The notes under the pieces were generated by a model, which made no database searches, had not been told where the DNA came from, and saw only the letters and a program-made list of their open reading frames with translations. The position numbers and the translations under genes are program-made. A DNA stretch of 64,000 nucleotides from Sphingobacterium thalpophilum (GTDB lineage Bacteria; Bacteroidota; Bacteroidia; Sphingobacteriales; Sphingobacteriaceae): NCBI RefSeq assembly GCF_038396785.1, contig NZ_CP151087.1:62001-126000 (forward strand), in the 5' to 3' direction. This document shows positions 7,858 through 15,214 of this stretch, in pieces. Position 1 is the stretch's first letter. Every line of letters begins with the position of its first letter.

Positions 7858-10677
7858 TTACAATTCGAATCCCCAGTCTATTCCTTTTTCGGTGGCAGGT
7901 ACTCCTTTCTTCATCCAAGCAGGGGCGGGGGCACCTTTTAGGAAATGATCGAAGAATTGCTGTTCCCGAATTTGTATATCCTTGCGGTTTTGTCGGAGTA
8001 TGAGGTTATGTTCGTCACCATTATAATTCAGCATCCATACAGGTTTGTTTAATCGGCGCAATGCAGTAAACATTTCAATGCCTTGATACCATGGCACGGC
8101 CCCATCATTGTCATTGGCCATAATGACAACAGGAGTTTTAACTTTATCTAAATGGAATAAAGGTGAATTTTCGATGTACAGTTCCGGAGCTTCCCATAGC
8201 GTTTTTCCGATGCGGCTCTGTGTATGTTCGTATTGGAATTGACGCGACATACCGGTCTGCCAGCGTATTCCGCCATAGGCAGATGTCATGTTGACAACAG
8301 GAGCACCAGTCCAAGCTGCAGCATACATATTGGTCCGTGTAATGAGGTGAGCAACTTGATAGCCGCCCCAACTTTGACCTTGTATTCCCATCTTCGTACT
8401 ATCAACCCAGGCATTCTGAGCGAGGTATCTCATCCCCGAATTGATGTATTCTTCAGCTGATTGACCAGGGTGACCTGTTTTGTAGCTTATATTTGGTGCA
8501 AATACAAGGTATTCGTTACTTACAAAATAGGGGATGTTCAAACGTGATGGCGTAGGAGCAGGAGGTTGATATGTATATAATCCATCGGAAAGCTTTTCAT
8601 AGAAATAAGCTATAATGGGATATTTTTTTGCAGGATCAAAATTTTCTGGTTTATAAAGAATTCCCTCAGCCTGATTTCCTTCAGGCGTTGTCCAATGAAC
8701 AAGTTCTGCTGTACCCCAATTGTAATTAGCCTGTTGGGGGTTAATATTGGATAGCTGTAATTCGTCTTTGAACTTGATGGTATTGGTATAGATATTAGGT
8801 GAATTCATATAATCCTCTTTACTGTACAGGATCGTTTGTTGATCTGCAGAAGAGCTGATATTCTTGAACGCTTTTGCCTCTACCAAAAGACTTTTAGGAT
8901 CGCTATGCTGTCCCTTGAACTGGTAGAAACCAGACTCTTTGGTTTTATTGTCAAAAGACGTTAGAAAACCACCCTTTTTATAGTCGAGTGTTGTGGCTTG
9001 TTCGCGATCCTCTTCTCTTTTTAAAGGCAAGTAGCGGAAAGTTGTCTGTGATGCAGCTCCATAGCCGTTCGTCAAGATGGATTTGCTGGAACCGTCCAAG
9101 TTAAAATACCAGATATCATATCTCGAATTGACGTAAATCCCTTTAAAGTCTGGGCTCCATGCTGCCATGCCGTATCCTTGTGCGGAGGTAGGCATATCAT
9201 TTTCTTCGTCCGCAAAGGATGCAGGTATACCGTCGTTTAGAACTGTCTTTTTCTTTGAACTAACCTGATAGGAATTCCAGGTTCCTTTATCTTGGTCGAA
9301 ATATACGATGTATTTTGCGTCAGGACTTAAGATTGCATTTCCCGAAAAGTCTGAAAGGATTAACTCTTTATTTCCTGTTTTTGTCGAAACCAGATAGATG
9401 TCATCTCTTGTTCTACCTTCCCATTGGCTTGCGATGCGCTTGCCAAAATCAGTACGCGCTAAGATATACTCTTCATTTCCGTCCGGTGTAAGTGCGGTGG
9501 AGTTGAATGTTTGATCCGTCAGGGGGATAATTTTACGGTTGTATTTGGGGTAGGTGACCGCTAAGAAGTTTCTTGCAAGGTCTTTCTTTAAATTGACCAA
9601 CTGCATGGGTTGTAAATAATCGTCTTGCCAGTTCCAAACGTCTACTTTAGCATGCTCAAAATCAACCAAAGTGGTGTCTTTGACACGCGGTATTGGTGCT
9701 ATGCCGAAAAATAACTTCTCTCCATTTTTGCTGAAACGGATATTCCCATCTCCACTAACGGCCCAGTTTTTAGGTATACCATTGCTGGTTTTTGTTGCGA
9801 GGTATTGGGCTGTATCTATACCATTTGTATAGTAATATAAATTATAGTTTTTTAGCAATGCTTTTTCATTGGAGAGGTCTCCTAGGTAAGCGAGCTGATT
9901 GCCTGATTCATCAAATTTGAAATTTTTATAATTGCCCTTTCCATTTGATATCTTTTTGAGCTTTTTAGTTGCTATTTCGTAGAGGTAGACTCCAGAATCT
10001 TTTGACAGGCTATCTTTAGAATCTGTTTTTTTTGAAAAAACAATTTTTGATCCGTTTTTATTCCATTCGTATTGGTCTACGGATGAAAATTGTACCGAAT
10101 CACCAGAATTTAAATCATATAAAGCAAGAGTTGCAACCGTTTTTTTCTTTTTATCGCTGCTTTTCTTTGCTGATGGGGCATCAGTGGCCGTCTTTGTTTC
10201 AGATTTTTCATTTATTTCCTTGTCGAAAAGAAAAGAAACGAAATTGTTGTTTTGATCGGCAATTTTGTAGGATTTTACCTGCGCAAATTTGACAAGGGAT
10301 GAAGTCGTTAAATTGTAGATCGCCAATGAATCTTTTGGGAGTTCTTCGGCTTTCTTCTTTTTGATTTTGGCTTCGCGGGTTACGGCAAATGGCGCTTTTA
10401 CCAAACTTAGCAGATGGTTTTCAGTATCTGTCAGTTTTCCATTATATCCGCGGGGAATTTGAATGAGTTCTTTGTTTTCTTTGGTTTTGAGAAAAAGCTG
10501 ATTATCGCCTTCTTGTGGTACGACCTGGAACAGGACAAATTTTCCCGATTTACTGATATAGGGCGATGATACGCTTTGCCAACTATCATATACCGTATGA
10601 TCCAATGGTTTCTTTTGTGCATGGGCAGCGAATGCTGCCAGAAAACAAAATGGAATACAGATAATTTTCTTATTCAT
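7858..10677 (-). CDS. S9 family peptidase (prolyl oligopeptidase / acylaminoacyl peptidase type)
   Basis: A 939-residue secreted serine peptidase. Residues 1-20 are a signal peptide ending AAHAQ, so it acts in the periplasm or at the outer membrane. Residues about 40-620 look like a WD/beta-propeller region that gates substrates, and about 640-920 are the alpha/beta-hydrolase catalytic domain. The triad is visible: Ser in GQSWGGYQ (about residue 767), Asp in ANDNDGAVPW and His in NGDEHNL. Residues about 170-185 are a low-complexity Ser/Lys stretch. Family members cleave oligopeptides; the specificity here is unknown. It has its own terminator and stands alone, divergent from the SIMPL gene. 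Confidence 0.93.
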   Translation of the reverse strand: MNKKIICIPFCFLAAFAAHAQKKPLDHTVYDSWQSVSSPYISKSGKFVLFQVVPQEGDNQLFLKTKENKELIQIPRGYNGKLTDTENHLLSLVKAPFAVTREAKIKKKKAEELPKDSLAIYNLTTSSLVKFAQVKSYKIADQNNNFVSFLFDKEINEKSETKTATDAPSAKKSSDKKKKTVATLALYDLNSGDSVQFSSVDQYEWNKNGSKIVFSKKTDSKDSLSKDSGVYLYEIATKKLKKISNGKGNYKNFKFDESGNQLAYLGDLSNEKALLKNYNLYYYTNGIDTAQYLATKTSNGIPKNWAVSGDGNIRFSKNGEKLFFGIAPIPRVKDTTLVDFEHAKVDVWNWQDDYLQPMQLVNLKKDLARNFLAVTYPKYNRKIIPLTDQTFNSTALTPDGNEEYILARTDFGKRIASQWEGRTRDDIYLVSTKTGNKELILSDFSGNAILSPDAKYIVYFDQDKGTWNSYQVSSKKKTVLNDGIPASFADEENDMPTSAQGYGMAAWSPDFKGIYVNSRYDIWYFNLDGSSKSILTNGYGAASQTTFRYLPLKREEDREQATTLDYKKGGFLTSFDNKTKESGFYQFKGQHSDPKSLLVEAKAFKNISSSADQQTILYSKEDYMNSPNIYTNTIKFKDELQLSNINPQQANYNWGTAELVHWTTPEGNQAEGILYKPENFDPAKKYPIIAYFYEKLSDGLYTYQPPAPTPSRLNIPYFVSNEYLVFAPNISYKTGHPGQSAEEYINSGMRYLAQNAWVDSTKMGIQGQSWGGYQVAHLITRTNMYAAAWTGAPVVNMTSAYGGIRWQTGMSRQFQYEHTQSRIGKTLWEAPELYIENSPLFHLDKVKTPVVIMANDNDGAVPWYQGIEMFTALRRLNKPVWMLNYNGDEHNLILRQNRKDIQIREQQFFDHFLKGAPAPAWMKKGVPATEKGIDWGFEL

Positions 10678-10771
10678 ATTTTAAACCTTTTTGTCGCAAT
10701 TTATTCATAAAAAATAAATAAACATCGATTTTTTGGTATATTCATTGTTACGTAAACATAAAAAACTGGTT

Positions 10772-11509
10772 ATGAAATCATCATCCGCTGTTATTATTTC
10801 GATTATAATGGGCGCTGTGCTCCTGCTTGGCACCTGGATATTGGGTACAGCTTATCGCTATAAGTTTAAATCCACGCAGACAATCACTGTTAATGGTAAT
10901 GCCAAAAAAGATTTCGAATCCGATCTAGTCAAATGGAGTGCTACTTTTAGCCGAAAGAATTATGAATTGAGTGCCGCTTCAGCACAATTGGCCACTGATC
11001 GTGATTTGGTGCGGGATTTTTTAGTACAACAGGGGGTTAAAGCCGACGAGATCCGTTTCGAGGCCGTTAATATTGCCAAAGATTTCGAATATCATACAGA
11101 TGGAAAGGGGAATGGTTATAATACTTTTTCCGGTTATACCTTATCGCAGGCCGTAAGTGTCGAATCAAAAGACTTAAATAAAGTGGACAATGCCTCACGA
11201 GAAATATCGACATTAATTTCCAAAGGGATAGAACTTAGCTCCAGCACCCCCAATTATTATTACTCCAAGCTAGAGGATCTGAAATTGGAACTTATTTCAC
11301 AGGCTTCAAAAAATGCACATCAACGTGCAGACAATATTGCAAAGGAATCGAATGCCGGATTAGGTAATCTGGTAAAGGCCGATCTCGGAATTTTTCAGAT
11401 AACAGGACAAAACGACAATGAAGAGTACTCTTCTGGCGGTGCATTTAATACAAGCTCGAGAAAAAAAACAGCTAATATCACGGTTAAAGCAAGTTTTTTG
11501 AGTAACTAA
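10772..11509 (+). CDS. SIMPL domain-containing protein (DUF541)
   Basis: A 245-residue protein with an N-terminal membrane anchor or uncleaved signal (residues about 6-27) and a SIMPL/DUF541 domain over the rest, visible as ITVNGNAKKDFESDLVKWSA near the start and TANITVKASF at the end. Relatives include E. coli YggE, linked to oxidative stress tolerance; the biochemical role is not established. I chose the ATG at 10772 because an upstream in-frame TTG at 10733 would add 13 charged residues before the hydrophobic segment. The gene is monocistronic and lies just before tRNA-Leu. Confidence 0.85.
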   Translation: MKSSSAVIISIIMGAVLLLGTWILGTAYRYKFKSTQTITVNGNAKKDFESDLVKWSATFSRKNYELSAASAQLATDRDLVRDFLVQQGVKADEIRFEAVNIAKDFEYHTDGKGNGYNTFSGYTLSQAVSVESKDLNKVDNASREISTLISKGIELSSSTPNYYYSKLEDLKLELISQASKNAHQRADNIAKESNAGLGNLVKADLGIFQITGQNDNEEYSSGGAFNTSSRKKTANITVKASFLSN

Positions 11510-11596
11510 TGAAAAATTATTCGACTGAATTTCAGTTCTATATTGGTTTTCATTGAAAATTTGTTCAAAAAGTTTTCTCCTTTTCAATAAAAAACC

Positions 11597-11604
11597 TACT
11601 TTTG
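11597..11604 (+). promoter_or_regulatory. -7 element of the tRNA-Leu promoter
   Basis: TACTTTTG, a TAnnTTTG match, ends 19 bases before the tRNA, so transcription would begin about a dozen bases upstream of the mature 5' end. The same octamer occurs at 45826 before the DUF5690 transporter gene. No exact -33 TTTG is seen. Confidence 0.6.
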
Positions 11605-11623
11605 CATCATCCCAAACGGATAT

Positions 11624-11706
11624 GCCCGGATGGCGGAATTGGTAGACGCGCTGGTCTCAAACACCAGTGGGAAACCGTGCCGGTTCGACTCCGGCTCCGG
11701 GTACTA
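11624..11706 (+). tRNA. tRNA-Leu (anticodon CAA)
   Basis: The acceptor stem GCCCGGA pairs with TCCGGGT, giving a G-U first pair as in some E. coli leucine tRNAs. The D-arm contains TTGGTAGAC. The anticodon stem CTGGT/ACCAG closes the loop CTCAAAC, giving anticodon CAA. The variable arm is long, as expected for class II leucine tRNAs, and the T-loop is TTCGACT. The last three bases are CTA, so CCA is not fully encoded; the mature body ends at A11703. Confidence 0.96.
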
Positions 11707-11741
11707 AAAGCCTCTTTACTTACTGTAAAGAGGCTTTTTTT
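11706..11741 (+). terminator. Intrinsic terminator of tRNA-Leu
   Basis: A 14-bp perfect stem (11706-11719 with 11725-11738) around TTACT is followed by a run of T. It starts immediately after the tRNA 3' end. Confidence 0.9.
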
Positions 11742-11781
11742 GTGCGCCTATGTTGCATCTGACCTGAAGATTGCGGATCAT

Positions 11782-11805
11782 AGGATCATGTACAAAAGTT
11801 GGGAT
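11782..11805. repeat. Degenerate copy of the IS end next to the element
   Basis: GGATCATGTACAAAAGTTGG resembles the true left end of the insertion sequence at 11810 (GGATCATACCGAAAGTTTGG). The heptamer GGATCAT occurs four times (partly overlapping with the element tip) between 11774 and 11816. It may be a remnant of an earlier insertion or an end that formed at a related site. Confidence 0.45.
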
Positions 11806-11842
11806 CATGGGATCATACCGAAAGTTTGGGGGGTAATCATTT

Positions 11843-12826
11843 TTAAGCATACAATTTCATCACTCTGTACAGGAAGAATGTTGTATCCCTTACTCCACGG
11901 AAGACGCTCCTGAAAGCTTTGAGTTTTGCATTGAAGGACTCTGCGGATGCATTGGTGCTTCTATTGTCGAAGTAGTGGAGAATGTATTGATGATGTGCTG
12001 CAATGGATCTTGCGACACTCTCGAATGAAGCAATACCCGCGTTCTCAACCTGGTTGTGCCACAGTCCTAACTTTGTGAAAGCAACTTTTTTATCCCTGCA
12101 TTTATTGAAGATGTCACCTAAGGCAACTCCAAGATCATAAGCCTGTTTTAGCTTGGGAAACCTGATGAACAGCAGTTCTGCACGGCGTTTTTGGCTTTCC
12201 GACCATCGACTTGGATGCTTGAACAGGAGGTGTCTCGACCTAGCTAATAGCTGTTTGAGCGTATCACCATTAGGCAACAACTCGGGGTCATATGGGATAC
12301 CCCGTTTTCGCGATTCCATTATTTTTTTGCTTTCTGCATCTAAGACTTCCCATCGGTATTTGATACGGAGTTCCTGAACAGCATCATAAGCAAGTTTTTG
12401 TACATGAAACCGATCGATAACCCTTCTGGCATTTCTGAAACACCTACGGATAGCCTTTGCCATATTGGGGGCCATATCCATCGTTACTTCCCTAACTTTG
12501 TTCCTTAGTTTAAGTGGAATGCGCTCTAATACAGCAATAATATCTTCCGCCTTTGTCCCTCTTATGGTAGCCAATATGGTTCCCTTCCTGCCCTTTGCTG
12601 ATTTACTGCTTACGATCGTGTAAAGTTCACCGTTGCTAAAGCTGGTCTCATCGATGCTCAGGTGTTCCGATATGTTATCAGGAAAAAGGGTCCATTGCTC
12701 TGCGTGTGGCTTTTGGTCCCAGTCCTGGAAGTCACTGAGATGGTTCTTGTATTGATCCTGTAGTTGCTTACCGTCCATTTGGAAGAACAGACCTACCAAT
12801 TGGGCGCTTACAGGATGATTATCCAA
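11843..12826 (-). CDS. IS transposase, DDE catalytic subunit (copy 1, intact triad)
   Basis: A 327-residue DDE transposase of ISL3 type. The triad is visible as Asp59 in LSIDETSF, Asp117 in VTMDMAPN and Glu296 in NASAESFNAKLK, and RVIDRFHVQKLAYDA between the second and third residues is typical of the family. It would cut and join the element ends. The start is a TTG overlapping the stop of the upstream gene by 8 bases; its frame is +1 relative to that gene and a stop lies just upstream in frame, so coupled reinitiation at TTG is more likely than -1 frameshifting. It is identical to the second copy except at residue 296. Confidence 0.9.
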   Translation of the reverse strand: MDNHPVSAQLVGLFFQMDGKQLQDQYKNHLSDFQDWDQKPHAEQWTLFPDNISEHLSIDETSFSNGELYTIVSSKSAKGRKGTILATIRGTKAEDIIAVLERIPLKLRNKVREVTMDMAPNMAKAIRRCFRNARRVIDRFHVQKLAYDAVQELRIKYRWEVLDAESKKIMESRKRGIPYDPELLPNGDTLKQLLARSRHLLFKHPSRWSESQKRRAELLFIRFPKLKQAYDLGVALGDIFNKCRDKKVAFTKLGLWHNQVENAGIASFESVARSIAAHHQYILHYFDNRSTNASAESFNAKLKAFRSVFRGVRDTTFFLYRVMKLYA

Positions 12827-13172
12827 ATATCTTCTTTAAAAAAAGCCCGAATTCCGTAGTCATTCGAGCACCCTCACGCACCAGATTCCAATCTCTTGTG
12901 ATGATCTCTCCGGTATCCAGGACCGTCCAGCGACGACGGCGGATATGTAGCGTAACTTTCTGGCCTCGAATGGGAAAGTCTGAAATCTCAGTGGAAGGCA
13001 TGAAGCCCTTTGACTCCAACTTGCTGTTCTGATAGCCTGTCGGAGCAATATTAAGCTCATCTAAATAAATGTGGAGCTGATTGTCAACCTGATCGACTTC
13101 TAAAATCTGAAAGTATTCCAATAGCCCTTCGGGCATCAATAGGGACAGTAATTTACGTTCGGCTTCTTGCAA
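12819..13172 (-). CDS. IS transposase N-terminal region protein (copy 1)
   Basis: A 117-residue protein with a conserved RRRRWTVLDTGEIITRDW stretch (residues about 77-94), matching the small first ORF of ISAon1-type elements. It is probably the DNA-binding part of a split transposase. It starts at a TTG (13172-13170); a stop codon four codons upstream in frame excludes a longer ATG start. The same protein is encoded at 14256-14609. Confidence 0.82.
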   Translation of the reverse strand: MQEAERKLLSLLMPEGLLEYFQILEVDQVDNQLHIYLDELNIAPTGYQNSKLESKGFMPSTEISDFPIRGQKVTLHIRRRRWTVLDTGEIITRDWNLVREGARMTTEFGLFLKKIFG

Positions 13173-13279
13173 GGGATATCTGTATTAAGGATGCTAAACT
13201 AAGAAATTTTTGACATTCCCCCCAAGAATTCAGCTTGATCCGGATCGGATCATACCGAAAGTTTGGGGGGTAATCATTT

Positions 13280-14263
13280 TTAAGCATACAATTTCATCAC
13301 TCTGTACAGGAAGAATGTTGTATCCCTTACTCCACGGAAGACGCTCCTGAAAGCTTTGAGTTTTGCATTGAAGGACTTTGCGGATGCATTGGTGCTTCTA
13401 TTGTCGAAGTAGTGGAGAATGTATTGATGATGTGCTGCAATGGATCTTGCGACACTCTCGAATGAAGCAATACCCGCGTTCTCAACCTGGTTGTGCCACA
13501 GTCCTAACTTTGTGAAAGCAACTTTTTTATCCCTGCATTTATTGAAGATGTCACCTAAGGCAACTCCAAGATCATAAGCCTGTTTTAGCTTGGGAAACCT
13601 GATGAACAGCAGTTCTGCACGGCGTTTTTGGCTTTCCGACCATCGACTTGGATGCTTGAACAGGAGGTGTCTCGACCTAGCTAATAGCTGTTTGAGCGTA
13701 TCACCATTAGGCAACAACTCGGGGTCATATGGGATACCCCGTTTTCGCGATTCCATTATTTTTTTGCTTTCTGCATCTAAGACTTCCCATCGGTATTTGA
13801 TACGGAGTTCCTGAACAGCATCATAAGCAAGTTTTTGTACATGAAACCGATCGATAACCCTTCTGGCATTTCTGAAACACCTACGGATAGCCTTTGCCAT
13901 ATTGGGGGCCATATCCATCGTTACTTCCCTAACTTTGTTCCTTAGTTTAAGTGGAATGCGCTCTAATACAGCAATAATATCTTCCGCCTTTGTCCCTCTT
14001 ATGGTAGCCAATATGGTTCCCTTCCTGCCCTTTGCTGATTTACTGCTTACGATCGTGTAAAGTTCACCGTTGCTAAAGCTGGTCTCATCGATGCTCAGGT
14101 GTTCCGATATGTTATCAGGAAAAAGGGTCCATTGCTCTGCGTGTGGCTTTTGGTCCCAGTCCTGGAAGTCACTGAGATGGTTCTTGTATTGATCCTGTAG
14201 TTGCTTACCGTCCATTTGGAAGAACAGACCTACCAATTGGGCGCTTACAGGATGATTATCCAA
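13280..14263 (-). CDS. IS transposase, DDE subunit with catalytic Glu296Lys (copy 2)
   Basis: This 327-residue protein is identical to the copy 1 transposase except that the third catalytic residue is Lys: NASAKSFNAKLK in place of NASAESFNAKLK. The codon change is GAG to AAG on the coding strand. Loss of the metal-binding glutamate normally abolishes DDE transposase chemistry, so this copy is predicted dead in cis but could still bind ends or interfere with the active copy. It has the same TTG start and 8-base overlap as copy 1. Confidence 0.9.
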   Translation of the reverse strand: MDNHPVSAQLVGLFFQMDGKQLQDQYKNHLSDFQDWDQKPHAEQWTLFPDNISEHLSIDETSFSNGELYTIVSSKSAKGRKGTILATIRGTKAEDIIAVLERIPLKLRNKVREVTMDMAPNMAKAIRRCFRNARRVIDRFHVQKLAYDAVQELRIKYRWEVLDAESKKIMESRKRGIPYDPELLPNGDTLKQLLARSRHLLFKHPSRWSESQKRRAELLFIRFPKLKQAYDLGVALGDIFNKCRDKKVAFTKLGLWHNQVENAGIASFESVARSIAAHHQYILHYFDNRSTNASAKSFNAKLKAFRSVFRGVRDTTFFLYRVMKLYA

Positions 14264-14609
14264 ATATCTTCTTTAAAAAAAGCCCGAATTCCGTAGTCAT
14301 TCGAGCACCCTCACGCACCAGATTCCAATCTCTTGTGATGATCTCTCCGGTATCCAGGACCGTCCAGCGACGACGGCGGATATGTAGCGTAACTTTCTGG
14401 CCTCGAATGGGAAAGTCTGAAATCTCAGTGGAAGGCATGAAGCCCTTTGACTCCAACTTGCTGTTCTGATAGCCTGTCGGAGCAATATTAAGCTCATCTA
14501 AATAAATGTGGAGCTGATTGTCAACCTGATCGACTTCTAAAATCTGAAAGTATTCCAATAGCCCTTCGGGCATCAATAGGGACAGTAATTTACGTTCGGC
14601 TTCTTGCAA
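14256..14609 (-). CDS. IS transposase N-terminal region protein (copy 2)
   Basis: This 117-residue protein is identical to the one at 12819-13172. It comes first in the element's transcript and overlaps the catalytic gene by 8 bases. It uses a TTG start for the same reason as copy 1. Confidence 0.82.
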   Translation of the reverse strand: MQEAERKLLSLLMPEGLLEYFQILEVDQVDNQLHIYLDELNIAPTGYQNSKLESKGFMPSTEISDFPIRGQKVTLHIRRRRWTVLDTGEIITRDWNLVREGARMTTEFGLFLKKIFG

Positions 14610-14770
14610 GGGATATCTGTATTAAGGATGCTAAACTAAGAAATTTTTGACATTCCCCCCAAGAATTCAGCTTGATCCCAAGTTCCGGATTATAACTAAT
14701 CAAGGTAGGTACTAAAACAGATACATCCTAATATCAATTTATATCTAATAACAATTTTCAATCAATCTTT

Positions 14771-14865
14771 AGACAGTGATCATTCAGTGCTTATTCAATT
14801 TGCACTGAATGATCACTGAACAATCACTGAACGAGCACTGAGCAAGCACTGAATAAGCACTGTCT
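14771..14865. repeat. Array A: 11-bp repeats (CACTGAANNAN) with dyad symmetry
   Basis: Five 11-bp units beginning CACTGA start at 14803, 14814, 14825, 14836 and 14847, with a partial sixth at 14858. Two units in the opposite orientation precede them. CAGTGATCATTCAGTGC (14774-14790) is a perfect 17-bp inverted copy of 14802-14818. The outermost AGACAGTG and CACTGTCT also pair, so the array can fold into nested hairpins. It lies 93 bp beyond the end of IS copy 2. Function is unknown. Confidence 0.85.
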
Positions 14866-14910
14866 TAAGATCTAATTTGGTCACTACTTGATTCTAAGTT
14901 GCTGCAGCTA

Positions 14911-15065
14911 TTGCTTGTTCTTTGCTGTTTCTTCGCTTATTGTAGCTACTTTCATTAGACCTTCCTCGGTATTCGTTTGCCGTTTCTTTGCCGTTTCTTT
15001 GGTGTTTCTTTGGTATTTTAACAATAAAACAGCAATAAAACAGCAAAGAAATAGCACAGAAACGG
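14911..15065. repeat. Array B: second 11-bp-period repeat array with orientation switch
   Basis: Ten consecutive 11-bp steps can be laid from 14911 to 15020. The best units are TTGCTGTTTCT (14922), TTGCCGTTTCT twice (14977, 14988) and TTGGTGTTTCT (14999). From 15022 four 11-bp units run in the opposite sense: CAATAAAACAG twice, CAAAGAAATAG and CACAGAAACGG. The middle units (14944-14976) are degenerate. A 61-codon frame here is an artefact of the repeats. It has the same period and layout as array A but a different unit sequence. Confidence 0.8.
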
Positions 15066-15214
15066 TAAAGTAGGTGTAATCTTGAACCAGACTTGTAGAT
15101 AAGAAGGATAAATTAACTACCGTCGAAATGGCAATAAGAAATGGGCTTTTTTTTATAAACGTTCTTTAATCTGAATATTCTTGTTTAAATTGGAAATACC
15201 AAATATAAACTTGG

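Larger units (their letters stand above)
11810..13241 (-). mobile_element. ISL3-like insertion sequence (ISAon1 group), copy 1
   Basis: A 1432-bp element bounded by imperfect inverted repeats that both begin GGATCA and share a TTGGGGGG block about 17 bases in. It carries two overlapping minus-strand genes for an N-terminal transposase region and a DDE transposase. A second copy starts 5 bp further on in the same orientation; the spacer is GGATC. I cannot identify a clean target-site duplication around either copy. Assignment to the ISL3 superfamily rests on the DDE motif spacing and my recollection of the ISAon1-type two-gene layout. Confidence 0.88.
13247..14678 (-). mobile_element. ISL3-like insertion sequence, copy 2 (tandem)
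   Basis: This is a second 1432-bp copy exactly 1437 bp from the first, in the same orientation and with the same ends. Wherever I compared the copies they match except for one base: C11941 in copy 1 is T13378 in copy 2. The near identity means the duplication is recent. Confidence 0.88.

Noticed and set aside
12819..12826. Programmed -1 frameshift producing a fused transposase at the T7 tract
   Set aside because: The catalytic gene is in the +1 frame relative to the first gene and has a stop just upstream in frame; a TTG start overlapping the upstream stop explains it better.
11700..14717. GGTACTAAAA at the tRNA-Leu 3' end repeats at 14708-14717, like attachment sites of an integrated island
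   Set aside because: Only 10 bases match, there is no integrase, and the DNA between is just two insertion sequences and short flanks.
14771..15065. CRISPR array
   Set aside because: The units are 11 bp with no spacers, they change orientation, and there are no cas genes.
14888..15073. A 61-codon ORF
   Set aside because: It is produced by the 11-bp repeats of array B; the hydrophobic sequence reflects T-rich units, not a protein family.
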